Below the pieces are notes generated by a model that made no database searches, was not told the origin of the DNA, and worked only from the letters and a program-made list of their open reading frames with translations. 64,000 nt of DNA, taken from Escallonia rubra (lineage: Eukaryota > Streptophyta > Magnoliopsida > Escalloniales > Escalloniaceae). A program made the position numbers and the translations under genes. This document shows, in pieces, positions 11,330 to 24,100 of this stretch. The stretch is from positions 248,001 through 312,000 of the forward strand of contig JAVXUO010002773.1 of NCBI GenBank assembly GCA_033065855.1. The letters are read 5' to 3'. The first letter of the stretch is position 1; every line of letters begins with the position of its first letter.

Positions 11330-12549
11330 GTCGACAGAGCGCATGCAAGCAAATCTCTCTCCCCGCAGAACGTGGCGCTTCAGACACCTCCCTCCCTCTC
11401 TCTAACTTTCTCTCTCTAAAGCTCTAGCTCAGTCAATACCTACGCCCACCTCAAATTTCTCATTCTATACACACACAAACGCACACCATTAGCTGAGCGC
11501 CGGAATCCGATTTCGACTCGCCGGAGACGCGCCGGAGCTTTATTTTTCAGCTGCAAAATCACCTCCCTTTCGATTTATTTCGTCAAGCTGTGAGGTACCA
11601 TTTTTAGGTTCTGTGTGGAATGAGGATTTAGGCCCCCAAAGATCCATGCTTTAGTGGAAATCTTGAAGGTTTCCGGTGATGGGTTTGTTTGTGCCTTTTT
11701 TAATCTGTCTTTTATTGATCATTGATGCAAGTGAATAGTAAGTGGTAATAATTATTGTTCTTTTTTATTTAATACCAACCAAGTGTTTAATTACACGTTT
11801 TCTTTTGAATATTTTGAAAAAAATGTTCTGCTACTGGATTCAATTCGACAAAGATGTCAGTCTTTTTCGTAGTTTCGTAATGCCCCCAGAGCCACAAAAT
11901 GTTTCAGCTGGAACTTTACTAAGTTTGGAATATTGATTTCATGTGTTTTTTTTTTTGAATTCTGGGTTTTCTTGTAAACTAATTTTATATTTCTTTTTGG
12001 TTCTGCTGAGCTTAGTTTTGCTCAATCTTGTCATTTTAGATATGATGCAATGAAATTTTGAAGCATATTTGTGCAAGGTGCTGTCACAGGAATATCTATG
12101 GTGTGAATCTATACCTTTTCAACTCTGGGTGTTTGTGAGTTTTCCGTGTGTGTGTGTGGGTGTGGGGGTGTCTGTGTCAGAGAGAGAGAGAGAGAGAGGC
12201 AGCACAAACAAACCACACAATCTGCATGTTGCCTTTGTCAAATGATCAGTTACTATAGGCCAAAAAAAAAAAAGCTTATCGGACTTGCTTATGATGTTCC
12301 AGGCTTTTTACAGTTGCAAACAATGTACTGGTAATTATCTCTCTGTTAAAATTTGGTGGTGAAAGCCGATCTTTCAATAGCGTTGGACTTGTATCATCCT
12401 AATCACATTTTGCTAGTCATGTGAGGCTCCTAATGTACCAAACAATTAACTATCTTTTATCCATCAATTTTTGTTGTGCAGTTCTTATTTGTGTCGCATT
12501 GACATCCGCTTTGTAACCAGTGGCTAAAGTTTGTTATGAAAACAAATAG
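11330..12549 (+). other. 5' leader of the DUF707 gene with a 5'-UTR intron
   Basis: A first non-coding exon of about 265 bases, rich in CT, probably ends at TGTGAG before GTACCA (donor at 11595). A good acceptor (TTTTTGTTGTGCAG) ends at 12481, so a second leader exon runs from 12482 into the start codon at 12564. A GT/GA-rich stretch at 12145-12200 lies in this intron. Confidence 0.5.
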
Positions 12550-12563
12550 AAGCTGTAGTGTCT

Positions 12564-15500
12564 ATGAGGGCTTTTAAATCATGGAAGTGGCTGTTGCGAA
12601 AAAGACATACCTTATTTGACGGGGTATGTTCTACTAATTTTGTGGTTCAATTTTGTGGATTACGTGGAGAAGTTCTTTTTACTTGTTTCGTTATTTAGTC
12701 GATTTGCTGATGATGTATAAAGTGTTACTTACTATATATGGTTGGAAGTGCAGGGATCATGCGGTGTTAAGATGAAGCCGCTTATGGGAATTGTTTGTAC
12801 AGTAATGTTGTTCATTGTATATAGAACCACAAATTATCAGTATCAGCAGACAGAGGTATGTGACACCATGAGTGATTTTACTTAGGTTGGTGCATTGTGA
12901 GTATATGTCAGAATATTCTCCATAATCGGAGGGGCACCTTTCAGTTCCTACTCTTTAGCTTTGGTGTTCGGTTACTTGGTCCAACTCCACGTGTAAAACT
13001 GCACGGGATGGCGCTCATCTTAAGCATGCAATACCTATTCTTCATGCGGACAAGAAGGCCATGATTAGGGAGTTAGAGGGCCGATCATGTGGACTGATAA
13101 CTACTTTTGAAAGGTTAAAAAATCTACCATCCCATGTAATGCCATGGCCACTTCACTTTCGGCATTCATTGTATGAGATTGCCAAAATTTGCAGGATAAA
13201 AAATATATTGTAGTATAAGGTGCACGTGGTTATCTTTACATGCTGCTATTCAAATGTCACATAGTTTCCTGTTTCCCGATGAACTTCTTGTCACCTTCTT
13301 AGTTTGTTGTTCAAATGGCCATTAAAGGTGATCTACATAACTAAGTTCAGTTACTTCTCCTACAGAGTTGGTCCTCCTTTTCTTGTTTTACCTTTCCTTT
13401 TGCTTGCGTGACGTGTCTCTAATTTTCCACCCCTTTTGTATGAACAGATGGATTCAAAATTAGATCTCTTCTACAGAAAAAAGGTAATACATTAGCAGCA
13501 TCTAGATGTGATTACAATTTAAAGTATTTTATGCCTCATGCTTTTCTTTGCCTGCATAATACTTAAAGATTCTAGAAACTCACAGTTGTATCAGCTTACA
13601 TTCAACAATTAGTTATAGCTATCTATTGGGGTTACTGCATGGGGTTAGATGTTCAATGTGAATGACTATTATATTTATCCTTAACTGAAGTCCATGTGGT
13701 GCTTTGGTCCAGGAAACTGGGGTGGCTTCCTCAAGTTTGAATGGTTTACCTCGTGGTATCATTGAAGCTAGATCGGATTTGGAATTAAAGCCACTATGGT
13801 CGACAAGTAGCTCAAAGTTAAAGGTTTACTTCCGCTCCTGAGTCCTGACATGCTCTGTCATCATTATGTGAAGTTCTTCCTCATTGTGCTGCATGTCGAA
13901 AAAGTTAATTCAGGCTCACTCTGGAAATTCTCTCAATTTTTTCTATGCTCTGCATCCTCTGTATTCTATCTAAATAATCATTGAGTTAGCTCTATTTGCC
14001 TTTTGTGATGCCTTCAACCAGGTTAATATTTCCAGTCCTCATAACTTGCTGGCAATTCCAGTTGGCATCAAACAGAAGAGCAATGTTGATGCAATCGTCC
14101 AAAAGGTATAACAATTTAATCATTACCTGGCATCCAAAAATTTGTCAGTTGTCTCAGTTTCATTGAATTTTAAAACTCAATCATGTAAATAATTTGGGCC
14201 TCACATCAGTGGATTCAGTTTCTTTCAGAGAATTTTACAGTTATTTTATTCCACTATGATGGGAAAGTAGACGGGTGGTGGGATCTTGACTGGAGTAACA
14301 AGGCAATACATATTGTTGCTCAGAAACAAACTAAGTGGTAAGGGTGGTAGGCTAACCACTGTTTTTATGACTTTGATATATACATTTTCTTCTGCTTCAA
14401 ATAGGTACAATAATCAAAATGATACTTTTTTGCCTTTTTTTTAATTGAGGTGTGGAGAATGTTTAATCAACTTGGCATGTGAGGAGAAAATTAATTTGCT
14501 CTTGTGCCACCATTCTTGGTTATTATTTCAGGTGGTTTGCAAAACGATTTTTACATCCAGCTGTTGTGTCCATTTATGATTATATATTTCTCTGGGATGA
14601 GGATTTAGGGGTGGAAAACTTTCATCCAGGAAGGTACAGTACAGTTTACACAACTCTGGGGCGTTTTTTATATACACACTTCCTGTTGTTCTCCTCTTCT
14701 GGAAATGGATCTATAATAGCAATAAGCCTTTATCAATGCAAATGTTAACCTCTGTTGACTTTGACTTTATAAAAGATGGTAGATGGGTCTTACATAATTC
14801 TAAGATAAGTTTTAGCTATTTATTCACTTCTACGTATGGGTCTTGCAAAACTTATAAACAATAAGATGCTTTCATATATTGAGTATATTTATTAGGATAA
14901 GGTCCAATACAGAAGGCTACTGCTTAGGTATAAATATTTTTACTAAAAACTTTTAGTTGTCATTGAAGGCTCTATTCTGCACAGCGGGGTTAATGTGTAG
15001 CACGTCTTTTTACCAGATACTTGGAAATCATGAAGTCAGAAGGCCTGGAGATATCTCAGCCGGCTTTAGACCCAAATTCGACTGGTATACATCACAGGAT
15101 TACGATAAGGAAAAGAACAAAGAAGTTCCACAGGTAAATGGCTTCGTTTATTGCAATATCCCCAATAACGTAAGTTTTCTTTTGAGTTTGTTTGATATTA
15201 ATAGACCATAACTACTTAATGCAGAAGAGTGTATGACGACAGGGGTAGTGTGAAATGTTCAGATGCCAGTGACGGGCCACCATGCAGTGGGTGAGTTGGC
15301 TTAGCTATTTTATGCTCACAATAAGTTCTTCTATTCTTCTCAGTTTTCTGGGTAAAGTTGGTTATCCTATTAACTTGCTTTAAAATGTTATACATCCAGT
15401 GACAACCAGTAGACTATTTTACAGACTTCAAGACATCCTACTAGTATATATTGGGGGTGGTTTTGAATTTGCAAGTGACCTCCTGGCCTGTCAGTAGATG

Positions 15501-18500
15501 AAACCGTCATCTACTGATTAAGCTTAAGCTGTTAGAGTCTCTGTAAAAAAGCAATCTACTCTTTAGCAGACAAGTACAGGACTCAAAAAGTGAGTATCGT
15601 CTTTGCAGGTTTGTCGAAGGAATGGCTCCTGTGTTCTCAAGAGCTGCCTGGCATTGTGCTTGGCATCTTATTCAGGTAATTTTCAAGATTCCATTGCTTT
15701 TCTCCAATCCGTGTATTACTTCATCCAACATCTTGAAGACAGCGTTGAAGGAAATTTGGGTCTTACATGTCAGCTTTGGTGTTGAAGAGAAACAGTTAGG
15801 CATGTGAATTCCATGGTTAAGCTAATATCTTATCTCAACAAGATGCATCGTGGACAATTTATCTGCTCTTTATTAAAAGTTGCTTCTGTTTTGATGTTTT
15901 TAGTCTTAAAATATCTCTAAGCTAAGATACCACACCAAGGAATCCCCTGAGGAAGCTCTTTCGGATGCCCTTCACTTCTATTGTAAATCATTAAGGGCTC
16001 TTTGATCACTATCATTTACTTGAACTGAAAACTTCAGTCTTAAAGGTGCTTCTGTCAACATATTGTAAATCAGATTTCAGCTCTCAATTGCAAAGATCTG
16101 GATTTTGAGTCAGAGAGGCTTATCATTACGTATTTTTTATTATGCCCTCTAAGATCTGTCCCCTTTGACTTTTGGTGAATTCCTAGGGTAGATTTAGTAC
16201 ATGTAATCATTGCATCGAACTCAGATAGCAATTATAGGTTAAATAAATATCGTTCGGTAAATCAAGCTAGGGTTAAGGCAGTGAGAAAAGTCAATATTTA
16301 CATATATTAAGTCTATCATAGGAATTCACAAAAAGTCAGAAGGGGACAGATCCAATGAGACGGAGGGACTATTTTTTGTCTCTGCCGTTCTTTTGTAACT
16401 TAATCCTCGCAATGAATTATGCAAAATGCTTGACTTTCAGTTTAAACAGCGGCACCTCTAGTCTTGGGATCTAAACTGTAGTTACATATTAAGTTTATTA
16501 GGTGCATAACTCTAATTATGCATAACACGTAGTTTCAGTTTCACTAATGGCACCTTTTGTCATTTGAACCTTATATACTGGGTAAAGCCGATTCTGGAAC
16601 AGCTGCTCACTGTATGGACTCATCATGACTGAACTACCAATTACTATTCAGTTGCACTTTTTGTCATCAGAATTCTGAAAGATTATTGTTTACTGTTTAA
16701 AAATTAATTAAGCACCAGCGTAATGTAGTGTTCTTCTAATTTTAGTAGGTTTTCCTTCTTGAGAAGGTTGTAAATGAGTTGTCCTTACTAGTTTCAAATT
16801 GCTGTTGAAAGGAGGGGTCTTGCCAGAACGCTTATCTCTCTTTGTTATATTTTTGCTTTCACATATTCTCAAGGGCCTGCTTCTCTTATTTGTCAGAATG
16901 ATCTCGTTCACGGATGGGGAATGGACATGAAACTTGGGTATTGTGCACAGGTGAGGTTTACCAATTTTCCTTGAAATACGTTTAGTACTGTATTAAATTT
17001 AGGTTATTTACATGTTTGTTATCCCCGCTTCCTTAACTTATGAGATGGGGACCTCTATAACGGTGTGTGGGATCGCTGCCGATGACCACACGGTCATCGA
17101 CTTGTTACTACATATTGCAGCTGTGAGGAGATGTAAAATATACAATGCACCCACTGCTGCCATTACCAGAACTGCCCCCAACCCTGCCCCCTTGTAGATA
17201 CACCTGTTCTGCTGACAAGTTTGTACATACTCGCACATGTTCTGCTGACAAGTTTGTATTAATCATTAAACCCAGTAGGTTTTTCAAGTGAATTTTTTGT
17301 GTGTGAAGTTTTGGGTCTAAAAAGTTGTCTTAACTGCTGATTTATCATTCTCACAGTTTTAACTAATCTGTGACTTTCTATAGGGAGACCGAACGAAGAA
17401 GGTGGGAATCATTGACAGTGAATATATTGTTCATCAGAGCATACAAACTCTTGGCGGCACATCCACAAGAAAGGTTATATGCCTTATTTGATCTAATTGG
17501 CGTATTCTGTTTCATACCTGTACCATTAAATTGCACTAAGGGAGTCCTTATACCATGATTGATTTCAAGTAATAGTAAGACGCTATGTTTGGAGGACGAA
17601 CTACCTAGAAAAGCAATTCCAAGGAGGAAAAAGCTATTTATGTATTAAGTTGTATGTCTATTTTACTCTGCCAATTATCAGCATGAGTTTTCAGTAAGAC
17701 CCAAAATACTTCTGTTCAATAGATAGGTAAAGAGATACATCGAGCACCGCCTTCTTTCTCAGATTGTTTACTTCCCTGCAGCTGTAATCACATCTTATTT
17801 TACCTATCAAAAAAAAGAAAAAAGGAAAACAAGAGGGTTCTTAATGACAAACTTCAGCCTGAGAGATAAGTGGAATACTTGTTCAATATTGGCTAAGCTA
17901 AATACATACAGCAGTAGCTGTTTTCACGCGTACAACCTTTTTACTTACCATATTAACTTCTTGAGTCCGCGTTTTCTTGTCTCATTTGTTTGTGCAGGCT
18001 TCAGACCCTGAGAAGTCAGTGAAGGTAGAGATTTTTCTTACTCCTTTAAACTTTTCCTTTTGCTATCTTTCTTTGCCTTATATCTGGTCTCCTTAGATAA
18101 AGAGGTTTGCTTAGCATCCTTCATTTATATCTTTTCTTCTTGCTTTTCAGAAGCATGCTGTTGATGTCCGTTCTGAGGTGAGACGTCTGGACTTCTTATA
18201 TATTGCCATTGTTATTTCGAAGTCTTACTCTCTGGAATAACCTTCAGGAAGTTCGACCTCCCAGGCTGAATGACAGCAGTAGTTGGCTTCAGTTTAACGT
18301 AGCAAATAATTTGGTTTAAAGAACATGTCGTCTGGTCTAAATAAAATTCTCGGCATTCATGTGTAAATTGAATCGTTTGAGCAGATAAGGAGGCAATCAA
18401 CGTCGGAGCTTCAAACGTTTAAAGAGCGCTGGGAACGAGCAGCGGAGGAGGACAAGAACTGGGTAGATCCATTCAGAAGAAAAAGAAGACGCAAGCAACG

Positions 18501-18525
18501 TCGTAGCCAAAGACTGAACGTCTGA
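12564..18525 (+). CDS. DUF707 family membrane protein (complete, 15 coding exons)
   Basis: Exons: 12564-12623, 12754-12855, 13448-13483, 13713-13823, 14022-14105, 14231-14337, 14532-14633, 15017-15133, 15225-15290, 15609-15675, 16897-16950, 17384-17473, 17998-18024, 18151-18177 and 18385-18525. All join in frame to give 396 aa. A basic N-terminus is followed by one membrane segment (PLMGIVCTVMLFIVY, about residues 29-43), as in a type II membrane protein. The DUF707 domain starts near residue 132 with NFTVILFHYDGKVDGWWDLD, continues through WDEDLGVENFHPGRYLEI and FSRAAWHCAWHLIQNDLVHG, and includes the family signature GWGMDMKLGYCAQGDRTKK. The tail is strongly basic (RRKRRRKQRR-like). The family is described as lysine-ketoglutarate reductase trans-splicing related, but its biochemical role is unproven; it may be a Golgi glycosyltransferase-like protein. 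Three exons are only 27-36 bases. At exon 6 the acceptor is the second of two adjacent AGs, because only that one keeps the frame. Confidence 0.93.
16143..16369. mobile_element. Stowaway-like MITE in a DUF707 intron
   Basis: It lies within the 15676-16896 intron. Inner inverted repeats match over about 30 bases (GATCTGTCCCCTTTGACTTT on the left against the reverse complement of the right end), and the right end finishes GAGACGGAGGGAC. TA flanks both sides (16141-16142 and 16370-16371). The outer left end is more diverged. There is no coding capacity. Confidence 0.7.
17205..17257. repeat. 32-base spaced direct repeat in a DUF707 intron
   Basis: TGTTCTGCTGACAAGTTTGTA occurs twice, 32 bases apart, in the 16951-17383 intron. 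Confidence 0.8.
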
Positions 18526-21030
18526 GTTTTGACCTGAGATAATTGTTCAGTTCCTCTCATCCATGAACTCCACAGCTGCAGTACATTTCAGTTTCATATG
18601 TCGGCCCATTTGACCTCATATATAATTTTTTCTCATTATACATAGCCAAAATTTCCCTCTGCTCATGCCTCGGTTTTAGCTTTTGGTGAATGATTACGTT
18701 CTGGCACACTCCTGTTCTTCATCATTGTGAAACACCCAATGATGAAACACCCAAAGAACTTAAAACACGAATTTAGCAAGAAAAAGCATAAAGATTATGT
18801 CAAGTCTTTGTTATGATAGGTGAACTCTAGCAGATAAGTAGCACCGGTTGCGATAGAAAGGTCACGTATAGCAGATGATCCTCGTTCCTTTTTGGCTGCA
18901 TGATGGTGATTTATCGTCAACTACTCAATATACAAAATAAAACCACTTTTGGGGCCGTATTTGTGACTAGAACTAGAACTTTGGGACTGAGATCTTCTGT
19001 TTTATAGCACTTATGGTGTAATAAAAACATGTGGCTAGATGTATTTTAGCGACATAAGTCTGTCATTGTAAATTTAAGTAAGTAACAAAGACAACACGTT
19101 TTTCGTGACAATCTTTTATTAGACGCACAGACAACTGTAATGCAACATATAAGCTTGAAAAATTTGTAAATTTTCATCATGAGGGGGCCTATTTTGTTAT
19201 GTCAATTATTCTCGATTATCGACCCTCTTTAGTCGTGAAAAAAAAATATTATAGAATCGTAGTCGTGATTTGGAACCGTCAAAATGATCGCGGAGGGTAC
19301 CAACACCGATAAAAACCTCCATTCTATTAATTCCGAGGAATCATCCTTAAAAAACAAAAATTCACTGATTCTGTCGTACAATAAATTGAAGCAACTGGCC
19401 ATGGCGGCTATGCATGTATCCTTTTTTCTTTCTTCCGGCGTGCCCCTGTCTCTAGAAGGAGTTGAACAAACGAATTAGTCAAGTCAATCGCCTGTAATGC
19501 TTCTGGCAGGCAGTCAATGATTTCCAAATTTAATTTATTGGCTGTGGATTCATCTGCATTATTCCAAGTATCCTGTGAGACCTAATTAAAGTGGTGACAT
19601 CTTCCATGTGCTTGTCGTGGTTTTGAGGGTTTATTATTGATTTAAGTCGCGAGATCCTTTTAGAGCTGTCGGCACTTTTGCTCTTAATCGTCATTCATGT
19701 TTCTATCTTGCGTTTTCACTCTCCTGTTACAAAAATTGTGTCAACTGTACCGATATAGCGCTTTCGCTTTCTCTGTGACAAATTGCTGACTTAGATTCTA
19801 TAAAAGGAAGGTTAAGGCAAGATAAAATATGTTAATGCAAAGGTCTGAGTTATTGTTATCAGAAAATTATTTGTACGGCTAATCCTAAATATGTCTTACA
19901 CTAAAGTGTTGTGCTTCGTGCATCGTAGTTGTACATTTTATTAATGACGGCTTGGTGAATTTGAGGAGAGTAAAATACTTCAACGCACTAGTACAGAGAA
20001 CATGTATGTGGCCACACACATAAACGATATTCCTTATTATCATATGGTGATTTTGATGCTGAACCTATCGACGGTGACTTGAACTAGTGGTACAGAATGT
20101 GAGATTTTCGGTTCTAGATCAGGCTTACATGTGGTCAACCCAAAATTTCTTTCATGTTTCCTTCCCATGAATTCAACCTAAAATTTAACAACTACTTGCA
20201 TTTTTTTCTTTTAAAAAAATGACATTTGAAAGGTCTATTTCCCAGCTAAAATGTGTAATATAGACAAGTAATTTTCTTCCTTTCTTTTCAAATAGAGTCG
20301 ATTTTATTGATCATTCAATTGACGTCTACATCTTTGATGACGGATGTCACAACACGAGAGGGAAAGCGCCGGGGGGGGGGGGGGGGTGGGGGTGGTGTTT
20401 AACAAATCAATTCATAAATCTCGCAAATCAAGTCATTTCATGGGCTAGTAAGTTACTGCTACCGTGCCAACATAAATTCACATTTGCTGAAAGAACATGC
20501 AGCTCTCTATGCATCATGCATAATGTTTCCAGTAGTAGACTCTTTATTTTTTTCCTTTATTTGAAAGTGCTTTGATAGCGTTAGCGGATTATTCCTTCAC
20601 TCGTGTGTTTCAAAATTCAGTATTATATGCAAACATTGCTGCTTCATATGATGTCATAGCGTCTACATGAAAACGCATTCATTACTCCGTGACATTTTTT
20701 GGACATACCAAGAAAAGAGATCGTGAACAAACATATCAGTGTAGAAAAAAATTCTCACAAATTTTTACCAGTTTGAAAAATTATGGATCGGTGAGGTGTC
20801 AAATAGGTACATCGGCAGCAGGGACTTACCATGAGACCCTCGGTAACATGGTCCACCTCAAAAGCTAAAAAAAGGATAATAAACGGCATGAAGCAGGAAA
20901 AAAAATGCAAAAAATAAAGAAAACAGCAGAAGGAGAAGAGCAAAGTCGTACATTTCAAAGCTTTCCTTGTCGCTCGAGCTGACCAAACGGCGAGTCCTCC
21001 ACGGCCCTCAAACTTTGAAATACACGCTGT
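18526..21030. other. DUF707 3' UTR and intergenic region
   Basis: The 3' UTR is expected up to roughly 18700. Beyond it no supportable gene is visible. It contains a G run at 20371-20386 and a short AGCGACATAAG/CGTGACAATC stretch at 19040-19110 that resembles MITE-internal sequence elsewhere in the window. Confidence 0.45.
20371..20395. repeat. G-rich tract (16 G, then GT-interrupted)
   Basis: 16 consecutive G followed by TGGGGGTGGTG. It is a potential G-quadruplex-forming run or a slippage product, in intergenic DNA upstream of the SCAMP gene. Confidence 0.85.
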
Positions 21031-21159
21031 TAGGTTCATAAATCTTCTCCTCCAAGTTTCCTCTCCCAATCGGTTGCAGTCTATAGATCTCACGCAGTAG
21101 TGTGTGCTTGTTTCTCTGTCGCAAGGTTTGCGTCGGTGAAGTGAGTTTCGTCGCTGACT

Positions 21160-24100
21160 ATGGCCGGCCGGTTCGATAGCAATCCGTTCGCGGAAGAGGA
21201 GGAAGTTAATCCTTTTGCTGTGAGTTCCTTTCTTTTTCTGGCAACTATGTCTTAATCCTGTGCTTCGTTTGAAGTGTTGGTGACTGGTGAGTTGACTGGG
21301 GTTTGACTCTGTAATTGCAAGTTGATTGCTTAGGTTTTGAGGAATTAATCTAGTTGTTTGATTGTTAGGTTGAACTTCTTTTGATTTGGTGAAGTGAATT
21401 GTGTGCTTGATTGTGCGGTTTGGTTGTTTGAATCGCTGGATCTGTTTTCTATTACTCTGTGTGTGCGCGTGCGCGCGTGGGTGACATTTAACGTGACCAG
21501 TGGTTATTTTTCTCAAGTTTGCTCTCGGTGGACCTCTTTGTATGTGTTAATTGTGTTGTAAGCTCTGTGTGTGTGTGTTTGTGTGACACTTAAGGCGTGA
21601 CCAATTATTTAGTTTTGTGAAGTTTGGTCTCGGCCTGTCTTGGACCTCCTCGAACGATGCCGTTAGCTGTTGCGCACATGCGTGCGGTGCACGCGTGACA
21701 TTTGAGGACTGGGCAGTGATTAGTTTTCTGAAGTTTGGCCTCGGCAAGGCAGTTCTTGGAACTCTTCATATGTGATTGTTAGCTGGGCATATGCTCGTGT
21801 TTTTGTCTGTGCGCGCGCGAGCATGCGGGGGCGTGTTTCTGTGTTGGCATTATGCGTGTGATGTTAAGAGACGTGAACAATTCTTCATTTTGTGAAGTTT
21901 TCCTTCGGCGGTCTTGGACCTCTTCATATGTTGCTGTTAGCTGCACGTGTGTGTGTCCATGTATGTTATTGAAGGCGTGAACAATGATTAATTATGTAAA
22001 ATTTGCCATCTTTTGGTATAGGACATCTTTAAATGTTATAGTTTTGTGTGTGTGTTTGATAGGTAAGGTGCACAGTGCTTTATTTTGTGAAGTTTGACCT
22101 TCGCTTCGGTCAGTCTTGGGCATCTTCATAGGTTATTATTAGCTGGCAGCTGATAAGGCCGTTAGATGCATCTTCTTGGTTTGCTATTGAACTACGTTGA
22201 AGACTAGAAATCCAGCTACGTTGTTGAGCATATTGTTATTTAATCTCTTTTCTGTTATGAAATTAAGGTTGTAAATAACTAAATGAGAACATTGGGATGC
22301 TACCTCTGAATCTGTGATCATCAAGGCTTGTAAAACCAGATTTTAACTCTAGGATAACAATGCATAATTGTCTTTTGTGCTGCGTGGGATGGTTTTTTTT
22401 TTTTTTTTCTGGGGGGGCGGGGCAGAGCATAGCAATGTTCTTCAGAGAAAGAGAGGCAATTTGTGATGGCTGCAACCTTAAAAGAAATTAAATGGCCTTT
22501 TGGTCGTTCACTCATGGTGAACTTTGATTCTTCGTCGTAGGGCATTTTGTTTGAGTATTCCGTTAGGCGAGGGCATGGCCACAAGGATCTATTTCTTGCA
22601 GTTAATCCTTGATTTTGCTTTCCTTTCACCTTTTGGTCTGTTATGGGCTGTTTTTGACTATATCTAACCAATACATCGAGCAAGAAGTGGAGAAAGTACA
22701 TATAAATTAGATGAATGGCCATCATCCGTTGTTGAGGCAATTTGCTTGCATACTTCTTATTTCCATGATACTCTTTTCATATTTTTTGTTGATATTTAGG
22801 AGTATATTTATTCGCATTGTATTCTTTTCTAAACCAGGAGCCAGCAGTTAGAGGGAAAGCTTCTAAGAAGGCAAACTTCGGTGGAGGTTTATTTTTTACA
22901 TCAGTAAGTGCATTTTTCTCAGAAAAGTTAAATTTCTTGGTAATTAGTAATCGGAAATTTGCTTTTGCTTGTTAGTCTTGGTATTTGTTTGGATTTGGGT
23001 TTTTGGCTTTGCGACTTGCATGGGTGAATAAGGGCTACAGTTAGTTAATGTATCCCATGGAGCAAGAAAGAAGATGTAGATTGCTTGTCTCGCAAGGTCG
23101 AAGAACCTAGGGCAAGCTAATGCCTTTTAGATTCATCACAACAACCGCTGGCCATCTATTTCGTCTTCCACTGGTCATTCAAAAGAAAATAAGAATGTGT
23201 GATTGTATCACTACTGTTGCAAACCTGTGAAAAGGGTTGAGGAAAAGCCTTGTTAATATTAATGGGGTTTGACAAGCCTAAGGAACATGTTATTATTAGA
23301 AATAGAATACAAGACTTCTGCTGAAAACTTTAAGTTGTACAAGTGCTACTGTAATTTGGTTCTTGGGCTGCTTAGCTGGCGACCTGTTTCTGTAATGCAC
23401 GTTTATAAAATGTTCTCATATACTTACCCTCTTTTTTTAAGTTTGCATGTTTGTGACATTTTTTCCGTTGCAACTATTTGTAGCTTCTTTGCCTGCCTTT
23501 CGAATTGCACTGGTCTTTGTACATTCTATACCTTCTTGGCTTACTCTCTATTATTTTGAAGCTTTTGGGGAAATTGATAGGGTATTAAAACTTCAGTTTT
23601 AGGTCTTTGGTTCAAGTATCTCCATCTAGATTGGTTCATCCTTTCCATTTGCATATCTTCCTTCTTTTTTGCAACTTTGGTGTGTTCGCCCCATGCAAGC
23701 AGAGGCATTTACGAGGTTGATGCGAGATCTCTTGATTGACATTGCTATGCCCATTGTCTAGCAGCTTAAGTGTTTTACACCTGTATTTGAAGGTGCATCT
23801 TGTTATACATTTTTGCACCTATGTAATCATTACATAAAGCTTCTTGTAAATAACATGTGGCGTCATTATACAATTAATACTCTTCCACTGCATAATGTGG
23901 CACGATGTTGACAAGAATTATCGTGATGCATTGAGATCGAAGTCGAACTTTTTGCTAGGAGTGGGGAGTGACTTTATTGTATTGAGTTGCTTGCTTATAA
24001 TGGGCAGATTCTAAATTTCATAACCTCTATTATATTCCTGCAATATGGGCTGAAAACCATCTGGATTTACAAGGAAAAAGCTGATGTCTCTGGTCCTTTT

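Noticed and set aside
20755-21516. 253-codon ORF on the minus strand
   Set aside because: It runs antisense across SCAMP exon 1, its leader and its promoter, has no recognisable domain, and is low in complexity. Treated as chance.
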